Of a stretch of 64,000 nt of DNA, positions 44,127 to 51,971 are shown piece by piece. The stretch spans positions 186,001 through 250,000 of the forward strand of contig NZ_SNTZ01000002.1 in the NCBI RefSeq assembly GCF_004916895.1. The letters run 5' to 3'. The notes under the pieces are model-generated. The model did not search any database, had not been told where the DNA came from, and worked only from the letters and a program-made list of their open reading frames with translations. This DNA comes from Flagellimonas alvinocaridis (GTDB lineage: Bacteria > Bacteroidota > Bacteroidia > Flavobacteriales > Flavobacteriaceae). Position 1 is the first letter of the stretch. Each line of letters begins with the position of its first letter. A program made the translations under genes and the position numbers.

Positions 44127-45065
44127 TTGGAAAACATACTTTTTATTGTTCTGGGTCTTGTATTGTTAATTGCAGGAGGAAACTGGTTATTAAAATCCGC
44201 AGTGGCACTTTCCCTCAGATTGGCTATACCCAAAATTGTAATTGGGATGACGGTGGTTTCATTTGCCACATCGGCTCCGGAACTAATTGTAAGCATTAAA
44301 GCAGCTTTGGATGGATTTCCAGATTTGGCCTTGGGCAATGTGGTAGGTTCCAATATTGCAAACCTGGGCTTGGTATTGGCCGTTACCGTACTTATGGGAA
44401 GTATAGATGTCCGAAAGAATTTTTATACCACCGATTGGCCTGTAATGATGGTGGCTTCGTTACTTTTTTGTGGATTTATTTATTTTGATGGGGTACTGCA
44501 ACAGTATGAAGGCATTATTCTGGTTGCTATGCTGTTCTTGTTCTTGGTTTATCTTCTTCGTTTTCAAAAAACGGCCGTTGTGGATGAAATGCCGGAAGAT
44601 GACATACCTCTTCCTATGTACAAGACTACATTGTTTTTAGGTTTGGGTGGTACCGCACTTTGGGGTGGCTCAGAATTTTTGATTGATGGGGCAGTAGGAA
44701 TGGCATCTTCTTTTGGGGTGAGCGACAGGGTTATTGGGATAACGGTGGTTTCTGTAGGTACCAGCATCCCAGAACTGGCGGCTTCTGTAATTGCAGTGTT
44801 GAAAAAGGAAAAAGCTATTTCGTTGGGGAATTTGATAGGGTCCAATATTTTTAACCTTTTGGCGGTTTTGGGGATTACTTCGATAATCACCCCAATAACT
44901 GTTGTGGACCAAGGCCTGCTCTCAAGTGATATTTTTTGGATGTTGGGTATATCCTTTCTGATACTTCCCTTGGTATTTTTTCCTAGAGGCTTACGACTTG
45001 GATGGCGGGACGGTCTAGTGCTTCTTGCCTTTTATGCGTCTTTTGTATACATCACCATAAATTAA
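44127..45065 (+). CDS. CaCA-family Na+/Ca2+ exchanger (YrbG-like), TTG start
   Basis: A 312-residue inner-membrane protein of two homologous halves with inverted topology. Each alpha-repeat is visible: GMTVVSFATSAPELIVSIKA with GNVVGSNIANLG near 38-79, and GITVVSVGTSIPELAASVIA with GNLIGSNIFNLLAVLG near 205-250. The glutamates in SAPE and SIPE bind the cation. An acidic cytoplasmic loop (DEMPEDDIP) joins the halves. The frame begins with TTG at 44127, followed by ENILFIVLGL. A -7-like box ends 17 bases before it. A strong palindromic terminator follows. Confidence 0.92.
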   Translation: MENILFIVLGLVLLIAGGNWLLKSAVALSLRLAIPKIVIGMTVVSFATSAPELIVSIKAALDGFPDLALGNVVGSNIANLGLVLAVTVLMGSIDVRKNFYTTDWPVMMVASLLFCGFIYFDGVLQQYEGIILVAMLFLFLVYLLRFQKTAVVDEMPEDDIPLPMYKTTLFLGLGGTALWGGSEFLIDGAVGMASSFGVSDRVIGITVVSVGTSIPELAASVIAVLKKEKAISLGNLIGSNIFNLLAVLGITSIITPITVVDQGLLSSDIFWMLGISFLILPLVFFPRGLRLGWRDGLVLLAFYASFVYITIN

Positions 45066-45090
45066 AAAACCGCCCCATGGGGCGGTTTTT
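45065..45090. terminator. Bidirectional terminator
   Basis: AAAAACCGCCCCA and its exact complement, a 26 bp perfect palindrome with T-tracts on both strands, between the convergent exchanger and glutamine synthetase genes. Confidence 0.93.
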
Positions 45091-45132
45091 ATATAGTCAA
45101 CAATTAATCTATGCATTATGGGGCATGCTACA

Positions 45133-46143
45133 TTATACCTTGGCTGATTTTACCGTGGTGATAATTCTGGCAGCTACTCTATATGGATCCGCATTGGAAG
45201 CAGGTCTTCTATCTTCCAACCATCCTTTCCATCCCTTTTCAACGGTTAGGATTGGAATACGAATGGAGGCTCCTCTATCTGAAACTCCGTAGCTGAAATC
45301 GTGGATGGAAGCTGTTTCGTGCTTTCCAGTCAATCGTTGGTCGTTGAACTCACCGTAAACGGCAATGTGCTCAGAAGCAACTGGTCTAAAGGCTTCACAT
45401 ATTTTTTCATACACTTCTTTGGAACCACAGGTTCTTAGTGTGCTGTTAGAGAAGTTGGCGTGCATACCGGAACCGTTCCAATCTCCTTTAATGGGTTTTG
45501 GGTGGTATTCAATATAGTAATCATACTCTTCGGTCAATCTGTCCAATAAATAACGGGCTATCCAAATTTGGTCTCCGGCATTTTTGGCGCCTTTGGCAAA
45601 AATCTGGAATTCCCACTGGCCACAGGCTACTTCTTGGTTGATACCTTCAAAGTTTAGGCCAGCTTCTATACAAAGATCCGCATGTCTTTCAACAATTTCC
45701 CTGCCATGAGTGTTTTTTCCACCAACAGAGCAATAGTAAAGACCTTGCGGTCCAGGGTAACCTCCAACAGGGAAGCCTAGAGGAAGTTGGGTGTGGGTAT
45801 CCATAATAAAATATTCTTGTTCGAAACCGAACCAGAAATCATCGTTCTCATCATCAATGGTGTTCCTTGAGTTAGAAACGTGAGGTGTACCATCAGAGTT
45901 CAATACCTCAGCCATTACCAAATAACCATTCTTTCGAGCTGGGTCAGGGTAAATGGCCACAGGCTTCAATAAACAGTCAGATGAACCACCTTCTGCTTGC
46001 TGGGTAGAACTCCCATCAAAAGACCAAATGGGGCAATCTTCCAATTTCCCGCTAAAATCGTCCTCAATTTTAGTTTTGCTTCTCATGTTGGCCGTTGGCT
46101 CATAACCATCCAACCAGATGTACTCTAATTTAGATTTGCTCAT
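45133..46143 (-). CDS. Glutamine synthetase, type II (eukaryote-like)
   Basis: Makes glutamine from glutamate, ammonia and ATP. At 336 residues and beginning KLEYIWLDGYEPTANMRSKT, it is the short GSII form typical of eukaryotes and some Bacteroidota. Seen: WSFDGSSTQQAEG near 40-52, DFWFGFEQEYFIMD near 102-115 (metal-binding Glu residues), INQEVACGQWEFQI near 170, GSGMHANFSN near 225, and NDQRLTGKHETASIHDFSYGV near 265-285. It is divergent from the unrelated type III enzyme, with a shared 210 bp intergenic region that holds a repeated motif. Confidence 0.96.
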   Translation of the reverse strand: MSKSKLEYIWLDGYEPTANMRSKTKIEDDFSGKLEDCPIWSFDGSSTQQAEGGSSDCLLKPVAIYPDPARKNGYLVMAEVLNSDGTPHVSNSRNTIDDENDDFWFGFEQEYFIMDTHTQLPLGFPVGGYPGPQGLYYCSVGGKNTHGREIVERHADLCIEAGLNFEGINQEVACGQWEFQIFAKGAKNAGDQIWIARYLLDRLTEEYDYYIEYHPKPIKGDWNGSGMHANFSNSTLRTCGSKEVYEKICEAFRPVASEHIAVYGEFNDQRLTGKHETASIHDFSYGVSDRGASIRIPILTVEKGWKGWLEDRRPASNADPYRVAARIITTVKSAKV

Positions 46144-46178
46144 AATCGTGCTAGTTATTTGTTCTCAAATTTATGATT

Positions 46179-46201
46179 GACAAAAATATATTTTTCATCC
46201 G
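46179..46201. promoter_or_regulatory. Repeated motif, GSII side of the divergent region
   Basis: GACAAAAATATATTTTTCATCCG. It matches 46281-46303 at 19 of 23 positions; the core is TATTTTTCRTCCG (12 of 13 identical). The minus-strand -7-like TATTTTTG (46188-46181) of the GSII gene lies within it, so a protein bound here would touch the GSII promoter. Confidence 0.5.
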
Positions 46202-46280
46202 AGAATATATCTTTTGCAGGGTTAAAATGACAAAATCAACGATAAAATTTTTGTTGCCCCTGTTTTTGAGGGGGTAATAT

Positions 46281-46303
46281 GAAAAAAAAGTATTTTTCGT
46301 CCG
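46281..46303. promoter_or_regulatory. Repeated motif, GSIII side of the divergent region
   Basis: GAAAAAAAAGTATTTTTCGTCCG, second copy of the motif at 46179-46201, in the same orientation and 102 bp away. It lies just upstream of the GSIII -7 box TAGCTTTG (46327-46334), covering the place where a -33 element would be; no TTG is found there, which fits an activator-dependent promoter. Confidence 0.5.
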
Positions 46304-46353
46304 TAAAATTATTAAATTGTTAATTGTAGCTTTGCATATTAAATCGCTTACCG

Positions 46354-48540
46354 ATGCCAAAAATGAGATTCAATGCTCTGACAGAGAGCAGAAAAAGGGA
46401 ACACATTACCATTGATGAAGCTGGGAAACGTTCCGAACTGTTCGGAAAGAATGTGTTCAACGAGGATAAGATGCTCCAATTTTTGACCAAGGAGGCTTTT
46501 GACAATGTAAAGTCGGCCATCTTTCAAGGGAATAAAATTGATAGAAAAATAGCTGACCAAGTGGCCGAAGGGATGAAAGCTTGGGCGTTGTCCATGGGAG
46601 CTACGCATTACACACATTGGTTTCAACCCTTGACGGGTGCTACGGCAGAGAAACACGATGCTTTCTTTGATATTTTGCCTGATGGAAGAGCCATGGAAAA
46701 GTTTGGTGGTGCCCAATTGGTACAGCAAGAACCTGATGCGTCCAGCTTTCCCAGTGGAGGAATCCGAAACACTTTTGAGGCTCGTGGATATACGGCGTGG
46801 GACCCAACATCGCCGGCATTTATTTATAAAACAACCCTCTGTATTCCAACCATTTTTGTGGCGTATACGGGAGAGGCCCTAGATAATAAGGCGCCGCTCT
46901 TGAGGGCGTTGCATGCCATTGACCAAGCGGCAACGGATGTTGCACAGTATTTTGACAAAAACGTACGCAAGGTCTATGCTACCCTAGGTTGGGAGCAGGA
47001 GTACTTTTTAATGGACAAAGCGCTGGTTCAATCCCGATTGGACTTGGTAATGGCGGGTCGTACCCTTGTGGGCAATCTCGCGGCTAAAGGACAACAATTG
47101 GATGACCATTATTTTGGAGTGATACCGCCAAGGGTGCTAAGTTTTATGAGTGACTTGGAAAAACAATGCACTAAATTGGGTATTCCAGTAAAGACACGTC
47201 ATAACGAAGTGGCACCAAACCAGTTCGAGCTGGCTCCTGTATTTGAGGAAGCCAATCTTTCTGTTGATCATAATTTATTGCTGATGGATGTCATGGAAGA
47301 GATTGCGGACAGACATGATTTTAGGGTGCTTTTTCATGAGAAGCCATTTGAAGGTATCAACGGTTCTGGAAAACATAACAACTGGTCATTGGCAACAGAT
47401 ACAGGGGTGAATCTGCTAAGCCCGGGTACCACACCGATGAAAAACCTTCAGTTTTTAACATTTTTCGTGAACACCATCAAGGCGGTGGACTCGTATGAAG
47501 AATTGTTGCGTGCCTCCATTGCATCGGCCAGTAATGATCACAGATTGGGGGCCAACGAAGCACCGCCTTCCATACTTTCCATTTTCATTGGCAAACAGCT
47601 GAGCGATGTGTTGGACGAATTGGAAGGGGTTTCCAAAGGAAAACTGTCGCCAGAGGAAAAAACAGAACTCAAGCTAAATGTGGTAGGGAAGATTCCAGAG
47701 ATACTTTTGGACAATACGGACCGTAATCGTACTTCCCCCTTTGCTTTTACAGGGAATAAATTTGAGATGAGAGGTGTAGGTTCCAAGACCAATTGCGCCA
47801 AACCCATGACCATACTCAATACCATTGTGGCTAAACAGCTCACCGAATTTAAAAAGGAGGTGGATGCGCTTATCGATAAAAAGAACCTTAAAAAGGATGA
47901 GGCAGTTTTCAATGTTTTAAGGGAATACATAAAAACCTCCAAGCGTATTCGTTTTGAAGGTGACGGGTATGGAATAGAATGGCAGGAAGAGGCCAGAAGG
48001 AGAAAATTGAGCAATAACAAGAACACTCCGCAGGCATTGCAAGTAATTACTTCCAAGGAAAGCATTTCCCTGTTCAAGGATATGGGAGTTATGAGCGAGG
48101 TGGAACTCAAAGCCCACCAAGAGGTGGAATTGGGAGCCTATATATTTCATATTCAAATAGAAGGGCGGGTGTTGGGTGAAATGGTCTACAACCATATCAT
48201 ACCGGCTGCCATTAGGTATCAGAACGTTTTGTTGGAAAACGTTTCCGGATTAAAAGAAGTCTATGGTGCTGCCCATAAGAAGGTGGCGGAGACTCAGCTG
48301 AATATTTTGGAGCAGATTGGTGAGCACATCATGGAAATCAAAAAATTGACAGACGAAATGACCGATGCCAGAAAACGGGCCAACGGACTTTCCACCGCAC
48401 ATAAAAAAGCACAAGCATATTGTGACAATGTGAAACCTTATTTTGATGTTATTCGTGCACAGTCCGATAAACTTGAAAAACTTATTGCGGACGATTTATG
48501 GCCATTTACCAAGTACAGGGAACTATTGTTTGGAAAATAG
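46354..48540 (+). CDS. glnN: Glutamine synthetase, type III
   Basis: 728 residues, the large GSIII class (about 75-80 kDa), found in Bacteroidota and cyanobacteria. Seen: LTESRKREHITIDEAGKRSE near the N-terminus, THYTHWFQPLTG near 88 (class III signature), GWEQEYFLMDKALV near 213, KTRHNEVAPNQFELAPVFEEAN near 282 (split in two elements), NGSGKHNNWSLATDTGVNLL near 334, and a long helical C-terminal domain. It carries out the same reaction as the divergent type II enzyme. Two sequence-unrelated synthetases side by side probably serve different nitrogen conditions (inference). Confidence 0.96.
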   Translation: MPKMRFNALTESRKREHITIDEAGKRSELFGKNVFNEDKMLQFLTKEAFDNVKSAIFQGNKIDRKIADQVAEGMKAWALSMGATHYTHWFQPLTGATAEKHDAFFDILPDGRAMEKFGGAQLVQQEPDASSFPSGGIRNTFEARGYTAWDPTSPAFIYKTTLCIPTIFVAYTGEALDNKAPLLRALHAIDQAATDVAQYFDKNVRKVYATLGWEQEYFLMDKALVQSRLDLVMAGRTLVGNLAAKGQQLDDHYFGVIPPRVLSFMSDLEKQCTKLGIPVKTRHNEVAPNQFELAPVFEEANLSVDHNLLLMDVMEEIADRHDFRVLFHEKPFEGINGSGKHNNWSLATDTGVNLLSPGTTPMKNLQFLTFFVNTIKAVDSYEELLRASIASASNDHRLGANEAPPSILSIFIGKQLSDVLDELEGVSKGKLSPEEKTELKLNVVGKIPEILLDNTDRNRTSPFAFTGNKFEMRGVGSKTNCAKPMTILNTIVAKQLTEFKKEVDALIDKKNLKKDEAVFNVLREYIKTSKRIRFEGDGYGIEWQEEARRRKLSNNKNTPQALQVITSKESISLFKDMGVMSEVELKAHQEVELGAYIFHIQIEGRVLGEMVYNHIIPAAIRYQNVLLENVSGLKEVYGAAHKKVAETQLNILEQIGEHIMEIKKLTDEMTDARKRANGLSTAHKKAQAYCDNVKPYFDVIRAQSDKLEKLIADDLWPFTKYRELLFGK

Positions 48541-48606
48541 GAAAGAAGGAAAACAGACCTAGCGATTAATTCGTGGCTTTCCGTTATTTTTGCCCAAAGC
48601 TTAAAA

Positions 48607-49785
48607 ATGTCATCTGAAACCAGTAAAAGATATGCGCAGCGAGGAGTTTCGGCCTCTAAGGAAGATGTGCACAATGCCATTAAGAACATTGACAAAGGCC
48701 TTTTTCCACAGGCGTTCTGCAAAATAGTCCCTGATTATTTAACAGGAAGTGAAAAACACTGCTTGGTAATGCATGCCGATGGTGCCGGGACCAAATCTTC
48801 CCTGGCTTATATGTATTGGAAGGAAACCGGTGATATTTCGGTTTGGAAAGGGATTGCCCAAGATGCCTTGATCATGAATGTGGACGACCTTATCTGCGTA
48901 GGGGCCACAGATAACATTATGTTGTCTTCCACCATAGGAAGAAACAAAAACCTGATTCCCGGAGAAGTCATTTCGGCTATAATCAATGGAACAGAAGAGC
49001 TTATTTCTGATTTGGACAAGCATGGAATCTCCATCCGTTCCACAGGTGGTGAAACAGCGGATGTTGGCGATTTGGTCCGAACCATTATTGTCGATTCCAC
49101 AGTAACCGCCCGGATGGAACGTTCCAAAGTCATAGATAATGCCAATATTGAGGCGGGAGATGTTATTGTAGGGCTAGCCTCTTTTGGGAAAGCCACTTAT
49201 GAAAATGAATATAATGGCGGAATGGGAAGCAACGGGCTTACCTCGGCCCGCCATGATGTTTTTGGAAAATATTTGGCCCAAAAATATCCGGAGAGCTATG
49301 ATGCGTCTGTTCCAGATGACTTGGTGTACTCTGGACAGGTGAAATTAACGGACACGGTGCCCAATTCTCCATTGGATGCTGGAAAATTGGTACTTTCTCC
49401 CACAAGAACCTATGCGCCAATCATCAAAAAAGTTTTGGAAAAATATACTGCCGAGCAAGTTCACGGTATGGTGCATTGCAGCGGTGGGGCACAGACGAAG
49501 ATTCTCCACTTTGTGGATAACCTTCATATCATTAAGGACAATATGTTTGCCGTACCTCCGCTTTTCAAACTGATCCAGGAGCAGTCCGGGACCGATTGGA
49601 AGGAAATGTACCAAGTGTTCAATTGTGGGCACCGGATGGAGTTGTATGTAAATCCTAAAGTAGCTGAGGATATTATTTCCATTGCAAAACAATTTGATGT
49701 AGATGCTCAGGTCATTGGTAGGGTTGAGGCATCGGAAGACAAGAGACTTACCATTCAAAGCACGTACGGAAAGTTTGAATATTAG
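48607..49785 (+). CDS. purM: AIR synthase (phosphoribosylformylglycinamidine cyclo-ligase)
   Basis: ATP-dependent closure of FGAM to aminoimidazole ribotide in purine synthesis. It has 392 residues, the longer form seen in Bacteroidota. Seen: KRYAQRGVSASKEDVHNAIK, HADGAGTKSSLAY near 56-68, MNVDDLICVGATDN near 90-103, IRSTGGETADVGD near 142-154, and NCGHRMELYV near 338. Its 5' region has TATTTTTG at 48585-48592. A 66 bp gap separates it from the GSIII gene and 47 bp from the Rieske gene. Confidence 0.94.
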   Translation: MSSETSKRYAQRGVSASKEDVHNAIKNIDKGLFPQAFCKIVPDYLTGSEKHCLVMHADGAGTKSSLAYMYWKETGDISVWKGIAQDALIMNVDDLICVGATDNIMLSSTIGRNKNLIPGEVISAIINGTEELISDLDKHGISIRSTGGETADVGDLVRTIIVDSTVTARMERSKVIDNANIEAGDVIVGLASFGKATYENEYNGGMGSNGLTSARHDVFGKYLAQKYPESYDASVPDDLVYSGQVKLTDTVPNSPLDAGKLVLSPTRTYAPIIKKVLEKYTAEQVHGMVHCSGGAQTKILHFVDNLHIIKDNMFAVPPLFKLIQEQSGTDWKEMYQVFNCGHRMELYVNPKVAEDIISIAKQFDVDAQVIGRVEASEDKRLTIQSTYGKFEY

Positions 49786-49832
49786 GCATACGAATCAGCT
49801 TAATTTCACGTTCTTTTTATAAACCTCATGCT

Positions 49833-50288
49833 ATGGAAAGGAAGGAATTTCTAAGAAGTTTAGGGGCAGGTGCTGCATTTGCCTTAACTTTTCCCTGTTT
49901 ACAAGGGTGTTCAAAAGATGGAGAACTGGAAACCTTTCCAGTATCCGAAGGTGTGGACTTTACCATAGATTTGACTTCCGCGGAAGCGGCACCGTTGGCA
50001 AACAATGGCGGTTACATTTCGGTGAAATCATCGGCCAACCTAACCTATTTGGATATTGTCGTGGCCAGAAACCTTCAAGGGGAATTAATAGCGGCCAGTA
50101 AGATTTGTAGTCACCAAGGAACCGAAGAAATACGATTTATTTCTGAAGACGGTGGTGTTTTTCATTGCAGCACACATCAATCCCGATTTGCACAAGACGG
50201 GACTTCCTTGAACTTGAGTACAACCAGCAACCCCCTTAAAATATTCAATACCGAACTCGACGGCTCCATACTTCGGGTTTTTGAGTAA
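49833..50288 (+). CDS. Rieske [2Fe-2S] lipoprotein
   Basis: 151 residues. An N-terminal hydrophobic anchor with lipobox LQGC (cysteine near 26) places it in the envelope. The cluster ligands are present: CSHQG near 90-94 and CSTHQSRF near 110-117, so CxH and CxxH are both intact. It is short, without other domains, like arsenite-oxidase small-subunit-like Rieske proteins. No partner oxidase is nearby; it heads the thioredoxin-apbE-DUF4266-DUF3570 series and may carry electrons for it (inference). Confidence 0.88.
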   Translation: MERKEFLRSLGAGAAFALTFPCLQGCSKDGELETFPVSEGVDFTIDLTSAEAAPLANNGGYISVKSSANLTYLDIVVARNLQGELIAASKICSHQGTEEIRFISEDGGVFHCSTHQSRFAQDGTSLNLSTTSNPLKIFNTELDGSILRVFE

Positions 50289-50313
50289 GTAGTTTTATTA
50301 TAAGTCCCAAATC

Positions 50314-50751
50314 ATGAAACAGTTCCTCATAATTATATTCCTACTTGTTTTTGGAAGCCTGCAGGCCCAAGAATGGCAAAGTAGTTTTGATAAGGCTGTT
50401 GGTTTGGCAAATAAAGAAAACAAACCTATCATTTTAGTGTTTTCGGGTTCCGATTGGTGTGCTCCTTGCATACGACTGGAAAAGAATATTTGGCAGTCCG
50501 AAGAATTTAAGTTGTATGCCAGCGAACATTATGTACTCTATAAAGCGGATTTCCCAAGGAAGAAAAAAAATGAACTCCCTTTGGAATTGTCGGAAACCAA
50601 CGCAGCTCTTGCTCAAAAGTTTAACCCTAAGGGCCACTTTCCGTTAGTTGTTGTTTTGAATAAAGACCAGTCAGTCTTGGGTAAAACCGGGTTCAATGTC
50701 AAAGCATCGCCCAAAAAATACATATCCATATTGAACGGCTTTATCCCATGA
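50314..50751 (+). CDS. Secreted thioredoxin-like protein
   Basis: 145 residues with signal peptide MKQFLIIIFLLVFGSLQAQ. The thioredoxin fold follows: KPIILVFSGSDWCAPCIRLE with active site WCAPC near 49-53, and a cis-proline region HFPLVVVL near 108. It resembles the thioredoxin_7/DUF255-like periplasmic group. The apbE start overlaps its stop by 4 bp, so the two are translationally coupled. It could reduce or oxidise cysteines of the neighbouring DUF4266 lipoprotein (inference). Confidence 0.88.
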   Translation: MKQFLIIIFLLVFGSLQAQEWQSSFDKAVGLANKENKPIILVFSGSDWCAPCIRLEKNIWQSEEFKLYASEHYVLYKADFPRKKKNELPLELSETNAALAQKFNPKGHFPLVVVLNKDQSVLGKTGFNVKASPKKYISILNGFIP

Positions 50752-51746
50752 GAAAATTGTGTGTCCTTTTGTTCAGTTTTTCTTGTCTGCTGTCCATTGG
50801 GCAGTTGGAGCGAAGGGATATTACGGTTAAAAAGACCATGAAATTGATGGGTACCCGGTTCGAGATTACCGTGGTGGCCCCAAACGAGGAAATAGGCTAT
50901 TTGGATATTGATGAGGCTGTTTCGGAAATTGAACGGATCGAGAAAATAATATCTTCTTGGGACCCCAATTCCGAAACTTCAAAAATTAATCAGAATGCGG
51001 GAATAAAACCCGTTAAAGTAAGTCCGGAACTCTATGGGCTTATTGAGCGATCCATAAAAATTTCGGAGATAACGGATGGGGCATTTGATATTTCCTATGC
51101 TTCCATGGATAATATTTGGAAGTTTGACGGTAGTATGGACAGTATCCCATCAGAAAAGGCAATTCAAAGTTCCATAACCAAGATTGGGTATCAAAAAATA
51201 CTATTGAATCCCGATGAGCGGTCGGTTTTTTTAAAGGATCCTGGAATGCGCATCAGTTTTGGTGCCATTGGGAAAGGGTATGCTGCAGATCGGGCCAAGG
51301 AGCTTTTGTCCTCCAAAGGGGTGAAAGGAGGGATTATAAATGCTTCCGGCGACCTTACCACTTGGGGAACCAAGGTGACTGGGGAGAAATGGTTGGTGGG
51401 TATTGCCAATCCGTTGAGCAAGGACAAGGTGTTCAGTTGGATGCCCATTATAGAGTCTTCGGTGGCCACTTCGGGCAATTATGAAAAGTTTATCATGTTC
51501 AAAGGAAAAAAATATTCCCATATCATTGACCCAAGAACCGGATATCCCACAACAGGAATCAACAGTGTGTCCATTTTTGCCAAACAGGCCGAACTTTGTG
51601 ATGCTTTGGCAACAGCTGTCTTTATCATGGGAAAGGATAGCGGAATCCACATGATCAATCAAATAGATGGAGTTGAGGCCGTTGTGGTGGATTCCAATAA
51701 CAAAATACACAAGAGTTCTGGAATCATTTTCGATACGAATCCCTAA
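50748..51746 (+). CDS. apbE: FAD:protein FMN transferase
   Basis: Attaches FMN covalently to Thr/Ser of exported proteins, using FAD. 332 residues with a signal peptide (LLSIGQ), so it works in the periplasm. Seen: MKLMGTRFEITVVAP near 26-40, SSWDPNSETSKIN near 73-85, SFGAIGKGYAADRAKELL near 168-185, GGIINASGDLTTWG near 191-204, and the metal/FAD-binding SHIIDPRTGYP near 258. Its target is not obvious: none of the neighbouring proteins shows a clear D-x-x-(S/T)-G-A-T flavinylation motif. Confidence 0.94.
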   Translation: MRKLCVLLFSFSCLLSIGQLERRDITVKKTMKLMGTRFEITVVAPNEEIGYLDIDEAVSEIERIEKIISSWDPNSETSKINQNAGIKPVKVSPELYGLIERSIKISEITDGAFDISYASMDNIWKFDGSMDSIPSEKAIQSSITKIGYQKILLNPDERSVFLKDPGMRISFGAIGKGYAADRAKELLSSKGVKGGIINASGDLTTWGTKVTGEKWLVGIANPLSKDKVFSWMPIIESSVATSGNYEKFIMFKGKKYSHIIDPRTGYPTTGINSVSIFAKQAELCDALATAVFIMGKDSGIHMINQIDGVEAVVVDSNNKIHKSSGIIFDTNP

Positions 51747-51754
51747 ATTTAACT

Positions 51755-51964
51755 ATGGCTAAGCTTGCTTTTTTCTTTTTGTTGTTGATTTGTTCCAGCT
51801 CCTGTGTAGTAGTTCGGGAATACGATAAGGTATACTTGAGCGATGCCGAAATGCAATTGAGCGCACGGCCTTGCGAACGTTTTGAAACGAATTTCCATAT
51901 CTATCGGGAAGCTTCTTCGGGAGCCAACGGAGGAAAAACAGGCGGCGGTTGTGGATGCAATTAA
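51755..51964 (+). CDS. DUF4266 mini-lipoprotein with Cys-rich C-terminus
   Basis: A 69-residue protein: signal MAKLAFFFLLLICSSSC with the lipobox cysteine near 17, then VREYDKVYLSDAEM, and a glycine-rich end that finishes KTGGGCGCN. After lipidation only about 50 residues remain. The AxxxCExF, HIYREAS and GGGCGCN elements fit the DUF4266 family, always found with DUF3570 as I recall. The two terminal cysteines are odd for such a small protein and could bind metal, form a disulfide or be modified. Confidence 0.88.
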   Translation: MAKLAFFFLLLICSSSCVVVREYDKVYLSDAEMQLSARPCERFETNFHIYREASSGANGGKTGGGCGCN

Positions 51965-51971
51965 AGTGACG

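Noticed and set aside
44036..44353. Opposite-strand frame of 105 codons overlapping the exchanger start
   Set aside because: It mirrors the conserved alpha-repeat of the exchanger on the other strand and has no protein-like N-terminus or start context.
48541..48606. Purine riboswitch upstream of purM
   Set aside because: Only 66 bases are available and no paired-stem layout with the conserved loops is seen; a simple TATTTTTG promoter box is more likely.
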